From Oscillospiraceae bacterium (lineage in GTDB: Bacteria > Bacillota > Clostridia > Oscillospirales > Acutalibacteraceae), in assembly GCA_003499325.1 (NCBI GenBank), contig DNIP01000186.1:1-20831 (forward strand): 20,831 nucleotides of DNA, read 5' to 3'. A model generated the notes under the pieces. That model had not been told where the DNA came from, searched no databases, and saw nothing but the letters and a program-made list of their open reading frames with translations. The stretch's first letter is position 1. Each line of letters begins with the position of its first letter. The position numbers and the translations under genes were made by a program. This document shows positions 15,501 to 20,831 of this stretch, piece after piece.

Positions 15501-16149
15501 TGGGGTCGATGACATAGATACAACCGTCGAAGTCGAACTCATTGTAGGTATCGCCCCACAGGGTCTCATAGTCGCCTTCATAAGCGCCTTCCATGTTATT
15601 GTCGATCGTCTGCGCAGCCTTGTAGTAAATATCCAGAGTGGGATCCATACCGCCGTCAACGCCGTTGTTGAAAACAGCGGAGGTCAGGTTGCCGTCGCCG
15701 GGGATCTCTGCATAATATACGCCGTTATTCACGTCGTCGATCTCCATCTTGTAGCCCGGCCATGCAGCGGGGGAAGCGACAGCGTCCCACCAGTAGATAC
15801 CTGCATAGTGGTTGCCGTCTTCAGCCTTGTTGAAGTCGTTGTACCAGGTCGGAGCCTTGCCGCCTTTTTCGATAACGAGCTCATCATAAGCTTCTTCTAC
15901 GACGTCGCCCGTATCGGGGTCAAGTACCTCGGGGTGATGAACATAAACGTCATCATCGGCTACAGGGCCGTTTTTGCCGTTAGGCATCAAGAAATAAACT
16001 TTTGCTAATGCGTCCTCATACTCAGCCTCAGCCAACGCAGCTTCGATCGTAGGCGCGTCTGCGTCTACTACATTGTAGGCGTTGAACGCTACGACGGTCG
16101 TGGATAAGACCAACATGAGAGCTAAGATTACGCTAATAAACTTTCTCAT
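12523..16149 (-). CDS. Secreted protein D: CBM26-like module, duplicated X25-like modules, type I dockerin
   Basis: The protein has 1208 residues with a signal peptide at 1 to about 26. Layout: a CBM26-like module (about 49-275; VYFLMPNGKNGP, WPGYKMEI, VFNNGVDGG, QTIDNNMEG) homologous to that of protein C; a PTEAP linker; a beta domain (310-417) ending HFSVYAVVG; then module pair X1 (443-534, YIVAGNATDIFGTSWNG) and X2 (543-667, VGNG--DG-GWLNNINWDPAAEANHM); a linker; a unique domain (704-853, TYYLYGTIESMNQNW); a long PTEAPV linker; a second X1-X2 pair (904-994, 1001-1127); and a dockerin (1134-1208; loops DADGDGTVTAKD and DVDGDGKVTILD). X1 and X2 recall the X25-type modules of pullulanases that bind alpha-glucans, which suggests starch binding without catalysis. 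AGGAGG lies 5 bases before the ATG. Module names are inferred from pattern, not from a search. Confidence 0.85.
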   Translation of the reverse strand: MRKFISVILALMLVLSTTVVAFNAYNVVDADAPTIEAALAEAEYEDALAKVYFLMPNGKNGPVADDDVYVHHPEVLDPDTGDVVEEAYDELVIEKGGKAPTWYNDFNKAEDGNHYAGIYWWDAVASPAAWPGYKMEIDDVNNGVYYAEIPGDGNLTSAVFNNGVDGGMDPTLDIYYKAAQTIDNNMEGAYEGDYETLWGDTYNEFDFDGCIYVIDPNQVDINPLSGKQTCGGNWYFYYGNGCYGSYRVDAEEFTSAEDCCLNPDHFNEEGEHVGYHEDEPTPTEAPTEAPEPTEAPTEAPAPTPTDVPLPSVIVDKDTDISVEGMIDADLVVEALDPTSATFVVSGQLLALYDITLQKDGQEVQPDGNVTVKIPSDDPNAKIYRAETDGTLTDMNAVYENGYYVFTTNHFSVYAVVGAAEPTEAPTEAPEPTETPVPTEPADSYIVAGNATDIFGTSWNGNDNMNSMDHQGNNLWAKEYTVSGAMKDVQLKAVKNGTTWIGDETGNNVTFNLTDAGTFTVYCDGEKTWVEGDIVSISGPVEIESVTLVGNGIADGSGWLNNINWDPAAEANHMTRVWDSRFEAEYTLGEYDPTDLEFKFAINDAWTHNFGLADGGVIENDVVTEAVYNGSTNLKINGLTPGTTIKISIDLSNFDFATKTGADMYVTWTAPADPTEAPTEPVTEAPTEAPVPTEAPTEAPALKPKTYYLYGTIESMNQNWSLDPALEMTEVEDGLYKIEGIALKKAELGVDQFGNPIKNSDPAGPEIIGDSFKVVQSSKRGTSVSYYFPDGVDNNRTVSEDGVYTIYFRPAGDGNPEEGWIKVYTMSDPEGDPAAHGATVGGYMYKFEKTGEYPVQPTEAPVPTEAPTEAPVPTEAPTEAPIPTEAPTEAPVPTEAPTEPVVGDTYIVAGNATEIFGTSWNGNDANNSMEFANDVWYKEYTVSGAMTDVQLKAVKNGETWIGDETGNNVTFNLTDAGTFTVYCDGEKTWVDGDIVEPISRLDVQSVTAVGNGSSDGDNWLNKIFWDPAAAANHMTEVSDGVYEIEFTLGEFDPSDVEFKFAVNDAWTHNFGLGDNGIIANGVETDAIYNGSQNLKITGLTAGTVIKMQLDLTGFDFESKTGAKMTVAWGSDTPSYVIGDADGDGTVTAKDATLIQRYDVQMSVGDSFDTAAADVDGDGKVTILDATLIQRYLAGIGTNKYHIGETAGVA
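12769..13440 (-). repeat. Protein D internal duplication, C-terminal copy
   Basis: It encodes the second X1-X2 module pair (residues 904-1127). In the X1 part, long tracts of DNA are nearly identical to the copy at 14149-14823, for example around 13200-13320 against 14580-14700, so the duplication is recent or kept uniform by conversion. Confidence 0.8.
13450..13584 (-). repeat. PTEAPTEAPV linker minisatellite in protein D
   Basis: A run of about four and a half copies of a 30-bp unit encodes a ten-residue PTEAPTEAPV/I repeat (residues 856-900). It is a flexible extracellular linker of the kind that joins modules in cellulosomal proteins, and probably varies in copy number. Confidence 0.8.
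14149..14823 (-). repeat. Protein D internal duplication, N-terminal copy
   Basis: It encodes the first X1-X2 module pair (residues 443-667). It differs from the other copy mainly in X2, where VWDSRFEAEY replaces VSDGVYEIEF. Confidence 0.8.
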
Positions 16150-16185
16150 AATTTCCTCCTTATAATAATTTTATCGCGTAGCTTA

Positions 16186-16214
16186 ATCATAGCATAAAAT
16201 TTCGGAATATTCAA
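16186..16214 (-). promoter_or_regulatory. Sigma-A-type promoter of protein D gene
   Basis: On the minus strand, TTGAAT (16209-16214), a 17-bp spacer and TATGAT (16186-16191). The leader is about 30 bases long and ends with AGGAGG. A weak match to the 20-bp upstream element of proteins A and B (about two thirds of positions) is at 16259-16278. Confidence 0.65.
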
Positions 16215-16415
16215 TAATAAATTTCGCGATTGGAAAAATTTTTACGTGGTTTTTTCCATTTTTGGCAATGCGACGAAAGTCTTGGTTGTATTGTCCAAAA
16301 ACCTTGTCCGTCAGTTGGTCAAAATAACGAAAGATACGGCAAATCAGCGGAATCTATCCCCATTTCGTGGTGCGTTTTGCACGAACGGTATGTTGAATCA
16401 TCTCGCGGAAAGGGA
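16215..16415. other. Intergenic stretch with no recognised gene
   Basis: The region between the protein D promoter and the vanW terminator. Plus-strand frames of 65 and 82 codons here lack ribosome binding sites and any familiar motif. Only the weak element at 16259-16278 and a short TTCGTG/CACGAA inverted repeat near 16365-16386 were noticed. Confidence 0.5.
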
Positions 16416-16467
16416 CAATATCATTAAGTTAAGGAAGCGGCTGCTTATCCACCAAAGTGCAAAAATC
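16416..16467. repeat. Diverged copy of the hairpin repeat at 19833-19912
   Basis: CAATATCATTAAGTTAAGG (16416-16434) and TGCAAAAATC (16458-16467) match, in order and at similar spacing, the reverse complement of the hairpin repeat beyond the glycosyltransferase gene. The middle is diverged and the palindrome is no longer intact. Confidence 0.55.
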
Positions 16468-16488
16468 CCCCTGCAAAGACAGGGGGAT
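16465..16488 (-). terminator. Rho-independent terminator of the VanW-family gene
   Basis: A perfect 9-bp stem, ATCCCCCTG (16465-16473) with CAGGGGGAT (16480-16488), has a 6-base loop and is followed on the minus strand by TTTTTGC. It starts 9 bases after the stop at 16498. Confidence 0.85.
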
Positions 16489-16497
16489 CTGTAGAGC

Positions 16498-18204
16498 TTA
16501 TTGTGCGGCTTGCTCGCCTTCGCCGCCGTTATTGGCCGCGGGCTGTTCCTGTGCGGGCGCTTCCTGAACAGGTTCTTCCTGTGCCGGAGCCTCCTGAGCA
16601 GGCGCTTCCTCGCCGCCGGAATTGTCCCCGCCGCCGTTATCACCGCCGCCGCTGTTACCGGAGCCGCCGGAGTTGCCGGACGTGCCCGAGGAGGGCGCGG
16701 AGGTGTAGTAGGTGGAGGAGGGCAGGTCGTCGGAATCGACCTCTTTACCGTCCTTCAGGTAGGTACGGGTGGTCGTGACCTTGTAGCCGTTGCCGAAGTA
16801 GGACGGATCGGAGGTGTGGATCTCAACGTCGTCGAACTTGGGATTCTCCAGACCGTAGATCTCACAGTTGAGCTGTGTGCCGTCCATCCAGCACTTCATA
16901 AAGAGCTGGTATTTGAAGGGGTTGTTGACCTTGAGGTCGATGTTGCCATAGTCAACGGTCGCGTCACGACCCGCGTCAACGTATACCGATTTATAATAGT
17001 GGCACTCGCGCTCCACGACGCTCATGCCGCAGAGGATAGCGGCGTTGTAGATGGTGGTGGAGGACTGGCAGATGCCGCCGCCGATGCCGGTCTCGCTGCG
17101 ACCCTCGACGATAACGCCTGCGGGCTTGTAGCCGTTGGATTCGAGGTTGGAGTTGCCGGTATGATCATTGAACGACCATGTCTCGCCGGGCTCGATGATG
17201 GAGCCGTTGCACGCCGCAAGAGATACGCGCATATTCTCGTTACCGTTGGAGTTGTTGGTCGAAACAGTCGAGAACTCGGAGAGCTTGGTGATATTCTTCT
17301 TGAGGTAATCCGCTGTATACTCGGGATCGACCTCCTTGACGGTCGCTTCGACCGTGCCCGCGATATTGCCGCCCTTGATAAAGGTGGACAGGGCGTTGAG
17401 GCTGGTGGTCTCGTCCAGCATTTTTCCCTTGGACTCGGCGGTGATGGTGAACATAGACTCCGCGTCGGGATCGAAGGCGGTCACCTTGGCGTCCTTGGCG
17501 TCCTGCTTGACGTCGGCGGCGATCTTGGCGATCAGATCCTTGCAGGTGGAATCATCGACCGTCATCTTGATCTCATAGTTCTTGTCCTCGGTCTTGATGC
17601 CCTTTTCCTCGGAATACTGCTTGGCTTCGTTCAGAACCGTCTCGGTATCGAAGGAATATTTGAAATCATCCTTGGTATAGTTATAGGTCTTGTCCCCTGC
17701 CTTAACGTCAACCTTGATGCCTGCCGCGAGGTCGTTCTCGACGGTCTTCATCAGGGTCTTTGCCTCTTCCATGGTCAGATCCTTGAGGGATTTGCCGTTG
17801 ACATAGACGTTGTCGGAGAAGGTGCTCTGGGGCCCTGTGCCCGAGCCGGAGAACATATACAGGACAAAGGCGCCGATGCCGGCGATCAGGATAATGCCGA
17901 CAATGCACAGAGTCACGATCAGCGCGGTTTTCTTCTTCTTTTTCTTCTTAGGCATAGTTGCGTCTTCATAGTCATCATAAGATGAACGGGGGTTCTTTGC
18001 GGATGGAGCCTGATAGGGCTGAGCGGGGCGGTCGTCGTCCACAACGATGAAGTCATCGTTCAAATTGCGCGACACAGCCGCCTGTCGGGTGTTGGCGTCG
18101 GCGCCGGTCGGCGCCTGTGACGGGGCAGGAGAGCCGCCTCTGCGGTTACGTGCCTCTGCCAGGATGGAATCCAATTCCATGGTATTGGAATTCTTGTCCG
18201 CCAT
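16498..18204 (-). CDS. VanW-family membrane-anchored cell-wall protein
   Basis: 568 residues from the ATG at 18204; AAGGAAG lies at a proper distance upstream, while the GTG three codons earlier would touch it. A polar cytoplasmic N-terminus (1-83) leads to a Lys run (86-92) and one membrane span (about 93-118), so the rest should be outside the cell. The ectodomain has a peptidoglycan-binding-4-like region (about 128-290; YVNGKSLKDLTMEEA) and a VanW domain (about 325-455; MRVSLAACNG, PGETWSFNDHTG, GGGICQSSTTIYNAAI). A G5-like strand segment follows (YKVTTTRTYLKDGKEV), then a Gly/Ser/Asn stretch and an EAPAQE-rich tail. VanW was named for a vancomycin resistance cluster, but its biochemical role is unknown and no other van gene is here. 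It is transcribed apart from the dockerin genes. Confidence 0.88.
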   Translation of the reverse strand: MADKNSNTMELDSILAEARNRRGGSPAPSQAPTGADANTRQAAVSRNLNDDFIVVDDDRPAQPYQAPSAKNPRSSYDDYEDATMPKKKKKKKTALIVTLCIVGIILIAGIGAFVLYMFSGSGTGPQSTFSDNVYVNGKSLKDLTMEEAKTLMKTVENDLAAGIKVDVKAGDKTYNYTKDDFKYSFDTETVLNEAKQYSEEKGIKTEDKNYEIKMTVDDSTCKDLIAKIAADVKQDAKDAKVTAFDPDAESMFTITAESKGKMLDETTSLNALSTFIKGGNIAGTVEATVKEVDPEYTADYLKKNITKLSEFSTVSTNNSNGNENMRVSLAACNGSIIEPGETWSFNDHTGNSNLESNGYKPAGVIVEGRSETGIGGGICQSSTTIYNAAILCGMSVVERECHYYKSVYVDAGRDATVDYGNIDLKVNNPFKYQLFMKCWMDGTQLNCEIYGLENPKFDDVEIHTSDPSYFGNGYKVTTTRTYLKDGKEVDSDDLPSSTYYTSAPSSGTSGNSGGSGNSGGGDNGGGDNSGGEEAPAQEAPAQEEPVQEAPAQEQPAANNGGEGEQAAQ

Positions 18205-18259
18205 AACAACCACTTCCTTTATTTAGAATCAATGAACGGGTAAGGGTCAAAATAACTCG

Positions 18260-18277
18260 ATGGGTATGAATACCCAT
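18260..18277. promoter_or_regulatory. Perfect palindrome, possible operator in front of vanW-family gene
   Basis: ATGGGTATGAATACCCAT has 8-bp arms and a 2-base centre; a third half-site-like TACCCA follows at 18281-18286. It lies directly downstream of the proposed -10 box of the minus-strand promoter, a common place for a repressor site. Function is inferred from position only. Confidence 0.4.
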
Positions 18278-18285
18278 ATCTACCC

Positions 18286-18314
18286 AGTATAGATAATTGT
18301 ATCATACAACAGAA
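18286..18314 (-). promoter_or_regulatory. Candidate promoter of VanW-family gene
   Basis: On the minus strand, a good -10 box TATACT (18286-18291) with a weak -35 TTCTGT (18309-18314) 17 bp away. The expected leader is about 75 bases and contains the palindrome at 18260-18277. Confidence 0.4.
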
Positions 18315-18424
18315 AAATAGAATTAATAATCTGTTAAAGAATTATGAAAATTATTTTTTGCCGCTTTGTTTGCATCTTTTACGGAAAAAGGGAGATTCTG
18401 CTCCGCAATTCGTCAAAAAGAACG

Positions 18425-18453
18425 TTGCGCTCTTTCATAAATTGCGTTATAAT
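18425..18453 (+). promoter_or_regulatory. Candidate promoter of glycosyltransferase gene
   Basis: TTGCGC (18425-18430), a 17-bp spacer and a consensus TATAAT (18448-18453). The ATG at 18510 would have a leader of about 50 bases. Confidence 0.6.
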
Positions 18454-18509
18454 ACCGAATGACGGTTTTAATAAACCACTACTCTTGTTACAGAAAGAAA
18501 GGCGATACC

Positions 18510-19778
18510 ATGAATATACTGATCCTGTCCGCTTCGACCGGCGGCGGCCATAACCGCGCCGCCAACGCGCTGAAGGCATATGTGGAAGAGAACCAACCCG
18601 CAACGAATGTCGCAATCATCGACGCGCTCGAGGAATGCTCCCCTGTGCTGAATTTTACCGTTGTCAACGGATACAAGGCGCTGGTCACCCTGACGCCCGC
18701 GCTGTTCGGCGCAATGTACAAAAGCTCCGACAAAAAATCCCCGCTGTCCGATACGGTCAACGTCATCTATCAGCAATGCGCCAAGCGGCTCAAGGGCAAG
18801 CTCGATGAGCTCAAGCCCGACGTTATCATCAGCTGTCATCCGTTCGCGGGCGCGATCGTCGGCTATATGAATCAGGAGGGTGCGATCCATATCCCGCTGA
18901 TCTCCATCGTCACGGACTTCCTCCCCCACCGCACCTATATCTCGGGCGGTATCGACGCGTATATCACCGCCTCGTCACAGGCGAAGGATATCTTAGCGAC
19001 GGATTACGGGATCGACCGCAACCACATCTACGATTACGGTCATCCGGTGTTCGACCGCTTTTATGAGGGCAACGGCAGAAGCCGCGCGGAGGTGCTCGAT
19101 GAGCTGGGCTTCAACAAGAACAAGCTCACCGTGCTGATCATGGCGGGCAGCTTCGGTGTGACGGATATCCTCGAAATCTATGAGAATCTGCTGAAAATCG
19201 ACGTTGACTACCAGATCATCGTCATCACCGGCCGCAATAAAAAGCTGTATGACGCGTTTGACGGGCTGCTCCACGATCAAAAGGAGATCGTCACCGATGA
19301 TGAGCCCGAGCTGATCAAGCACCTCGGTGAGGAGAGCATCCTGCGCTATATGTATGAGCAGACGGAAAGCGTCGTAGAGCATCTGACCGCTATCTTCCGT
19401 CACACGCCGGAGAACCGTAAGCCCACCAAGCTGTTCTACTTTATCGACAATGTTGACGACTATATGCACGCGAGCGACCTGATTGTCACCAAGCCCGGCG
19501 GTCTGACCACCTCCGAGAGCATCGCCTGCGCGCTGCCGATGGTCGTGTTCAAGGCCTATCCCGGTCAGGAGGAGCAGAACGCGGCGCTGTTGGTGGAGAA
19601 CAACATCGGTGTGATCCTGGAGGACAGCAGCAAAGCTGCCGAGACGGTAGGCAAGCTGCTCAAAAACAAAAAGAAGCTCCAATCCATGCGCGAGAGCTGC
19701 CGCAACTATGTGCGCAAGAACTCCTGTCAGAATATCATTGAGCTGGCTGAAAGGCTGGCAGAGGAGAATAAGAAGTAA
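18510..19778 (+). CDS. Processive diacylglycerol glycosyltransferase-like (GT28, MGDG synthase / UgtP family)
   Basis: 422 residues. The family transfers sugars from UDP-sugars to diacylglycerol at the inner face of the membrane, making glycolipids and the lipid anchor for lipoteichoic acid. The N-terminal MGDG-synthase domain (about 1-170) shows SASTGGGHNRAA (7-18), PDVIISCHPFAG and IVTDFLPHRTYISGGIDAYI. The C-terminal GT28 donor domain shows LTVLIMAGSFG, ASDLIVTKPGGLTTSESIA and GQEEQNA. It is slightly longer than typical because of a charged insert of about 50 residues between IIVITGRNKK and KLFYFIDNVDD. The ATG at 18510 is preferred because GAAAGG lies 7 bases before it and the protein then starts MNILILSASTGGG as relatives do; an in-frame ATG at 18459 adds 17 unrelated residues. 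Substrate cannot be fixed from sequence; UgtP-like is the safest description. Confidence 0.87.
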   Translation: MNILILSASTGGGHNRAANALKAYVEENQPATNVAIIDALEECSPVLNFTVVNGYKALVTLTPALFGAMYKSSDKKSPLSDTVNVIYQQCAKRLKGKLDELKPDVIISCHPFAGAIVGYMNQEGAIHIPLISIVTDFLPHRTYISGGIDAYITASSQAKDILATDYGIDRNHIYDYGHPVFDRFYEGNGRSRAEVLDELGFNKNKLTVLIMAGSFGVTDILEIYENLLKIDVDYQIIVITGRNKKLYDAFDGLLHDQKEIVTDDEPELIKHLGEESILRYMYEQTESVVEHLTAIFRHTPENRKPTKLFYFIDNVDDYMHASDLIVTKPGGLTTSESIACALPMVVFKAYPGQEEQNAALLVENNIGVILEDSSKAAETVGKLLKNKKKLQSMRESCRNYVRKNSCQNIIELAERLAEENKK

Positions 19779-19832
19779 GCCGCGCTTTTTGATTGAGTTT
19801 CTTGTTCTATCCGAAATAATCATCAGTAAACC

Positions 19833-19916
19833 GCATCCCCCGATTTTTGCAATACCATTAAGTTAAAGGAGCCTTCCTTAACGTAATGATATTGCCTGAT
19901 TTCGGGGGATGCTTTT
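19833..19916 (+). terminator. Long nested hairpin after the glycosyltransferase gene; terminator and repeat element
   Basis: Outer arms GCATCCCCCGA (19833-19843) and TCGGGGGATGC (19902-19912) enclose a second stem: GCAATA/TATTGC, ATTA/TAAT and GTTAA/TTAAC with single mismatches, closed by a 3-base loop near 19872. TTTT follows at once, so on the plus strand it can terminate the gene that ends 54 bases earlier. Its reverse complement shares two blocks with 16416-16467, so it is probably one of a family of dispersed palindromic repeats used as a terminator. Confidence 0.75.
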
Positions 19917-19985
19917 CTGTGCGGGATTCTTCCTGCATGAATATTTCCGATTTTGTAATATTTGATGAACTTTTCGTTAACTCTA

Positions 19986-20026
19986 TTTACTTCAACTCCT
20001 TTTGCCGCTATAATGTATGCTATAAT
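19986..20026 (+). promoter_or_regulatory. Promoter region of ABC transporter gene
   Basis: TTTACT (19986-19991), 17 bp, TATAAT (20009-20014) is one candidate. A second TATAAT at 20021-20026 is preceded by TGC, giving an extended -10 box. Either would give a leader of about 70-85 bases. The sequence between the hairpin at 19833-19912 and this region contains nothing else recognised. Confidence 0.55.
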
Positions 20027-20102
20027 AATAGGCGATAAAATATAGGTATTTAACATATAATATAGAAAAAACATCCTTTCTCACCGATCAAAGGAGAATA
20101 CT

Positions 20103-20831
20103 ATGCTGCAAATCGAAGGCATACGAAAAATCTATAAAACAGGAAATCTGGTACAAGAGGCGCTCAAGGGCGTCTCGCTGAGCTTGCGCGATAACGAGTT
20201 TGTCGCGATCCTCGGACAGAGCGGCTCCGGCAAGACGACCATGCTGAATATCATCGGCGGTCTTGACCGCTATGATGAGGGTGACCTGATCATCAACGGC
20301 GTCAGCACCAAGCGCTATACCGACCGCGACTGGGACTCCTACCGCAACCATACCGTCGGCTTCGTTTTTCAGAGCTATAACCTCATCCCCCACCAGACGG
20401 TGCTCAGTAATGTCGAGCTGGCGCTGACAATCAGCGGTATCAGTGCGAATGAACGCACCCGCCGCGCGACGGAAGCACTCAAGGAGGTCGGACTCGAGGA
20501 GCATATCCACAAGAAGCCCTCTCAGCTCTCGGGCGGTCAGATGCAGCGCGTTGCGATCGCGCGCGCGCTGGTCAACGATCCCGATATCCTGCTCGCCGAC
20601 GAACCGACGGGCGCACTGGACAGCGACACCAGCATCCAGGTCATGGATCTGCTCAAAAAGGTCGCGGAGGACAGGCTGGTCGTGATGGTCACCCATAACC
20701 CCGAGCTTGCCGATCAGTACGCGACGCGCATCGTCACCCTCAAGGACGGTGAGATCACCTCCGACTCTGATCCCTATACCCCCGAGCAGGGCGACACCGT
20801 CCACAAGAACCTCGGCAAATCCTCCATGTCG
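20103..20831 (+). CDS. ABC transporter ATP-binding protein, MacB/LolD type, 3' truncated by window
   Basis: 243 codons are visible and the frame is still open at the window end. It has Walker A GQSGSGKTT (38-46), Q-loop VFQSYNL (88-94), signature LSGGQMQRVAIARAL (142-156), Walker B ILLADEPTGALD (162-173) and H-loop VTHN (196-199). This is the MacB/LolD/FtsE subfamily, whose members couple ATP hydrolysis to FtsX-like permeases in peptide or lipoprotein export, antimicrobial resistance or cell-wall control. The domain is normally complete by about residue 225, yet the frame continues past KNLGKSSMS. In clostridia such a sequence often leads directly into a fused FtsX-type permease; that fusion is inferred. 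AAGGAG lies 6 bases before the ATG. Confidence 0.9.
   Translation, partial: MLQIEGIRKIYKTGNLVQEALKGVSLSLRDNEFVAILGQSGSGKTTMLNIIGGLDRYDEGDLIINGVSTKRYTDRDWDSYRNHTVGFVFQSYNLIPHQTVLSNVELALTISGISANERTRRATEALKEVGLEEHIHKKPSQLSGGQMQRVAIARALVNDPDILLADEPTGALDSDTSIQVMDLLKKVAEDRLVVMVTHNPELADQYATRIVTLKDGEITSDSDPYTPEQGDTVHKNLGKSSMS

Noticed and set aside
16230..16494. Small plus-strand frames (65 and 82 codons)
   Set aside because: No supporting start signals, and they run through the repeat and terminator sequences of the vanW-family gene.
16501..17985. A 494-codon plus-strand open frame
   Set aside because: Antisense to the VanW-family gene, which has a complete domain layout, start site and terminator.
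18205..18213. GTG start for the VanW-family gene
   Set aside because: The AAGGAAG site would directly abut the GTG; spacing fits the ATG at 18204.
18459..18509. Upstream ATG for the glycosyltransferase
   Set aside because: It lies 5 bases after the proposed -10 box, has no ribosome binding site, and adds residues unlike the family N-terminus.
19823..20074. An 83-codon minus-strand frame
   Set aside because: It spans the nested hairpin and the promoter of the ABC transporter gene, with no ribosome binding site or recognisable protein.

Overview
The window looks like chromosome from an anaerobic gut clostridium of the Ruminococcus / Oscillospiraceae type. Evidence: several secreted proteins that end in a type I dockerin and use Pro-Thr-Glu-Ala linkers, strong AGGAGG ribosome binding sites, a spore-type (spoVAD-like) gene remnant, and clostridial housekeeping genes. 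The species cannot be named from this sequence alone.

Left part (1-3147). The end of an asparagine synthase gene (asnB), with an unusual acidic C-terminal tail, is followed by a hairpin terminator and ribF (riboflavin kinase / FAD synthetase). Next come two related, inverted, MITE-like elements (1814-2072 and 2870-3027). They flank a spoVAD-like gene that has lost its C-terminal third, and its stop codon lies at the edge of the first element.

Centre (3148-16149). Four large secreted dockerin proteins are all on the minus strand. Each has its own promoter (TTGAA-type -35, exactly 17 bp, TA-rich -10), its own AGGAGG site and its own hairpin terminator. Protein A (3148-6174) has five copies of a cohesin-like beta-sandwich module plus a dockerin. 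Protein B (6465-9935) has two copies of a large Ruminococcus-type module, then a long array of CxxC repeats and a dockerin. Protein C (10275-12065) has a CBM26-like module, CxxC repeats and a dockerin. Protein D (12523-16149) has the same CBM26-like module, two pairs of X25-like (starch-binding-like) modules and a dockerin. The genes share modules and intergenic sequences, so the cluster seems to have grown by tandem duplication and module shuffling. The best reading is a set of non-catalytic, possibly starch-directed parts of a cellulosome- or amylosome-like surface complex; no catalytic enzyme is encoded in the window.

Right part (16498-20831). A VanW-family membrane protein is on the minus strand. 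Diverging from it are a diacylglycerol glucosyltransferase-like GT28 enzyme and the start of a MacB/LolD-type ABC transporter that runs off the window. All three concern the cell envelope. The intergenic regions hold several small palindromic repeats, including an 80-bp nested hairpin with a diverged copy near vanW, and a 59-bp imperfect palindrome. No tRNA, rRNA, CRISPR array, transposase or riboswitch was recognised.
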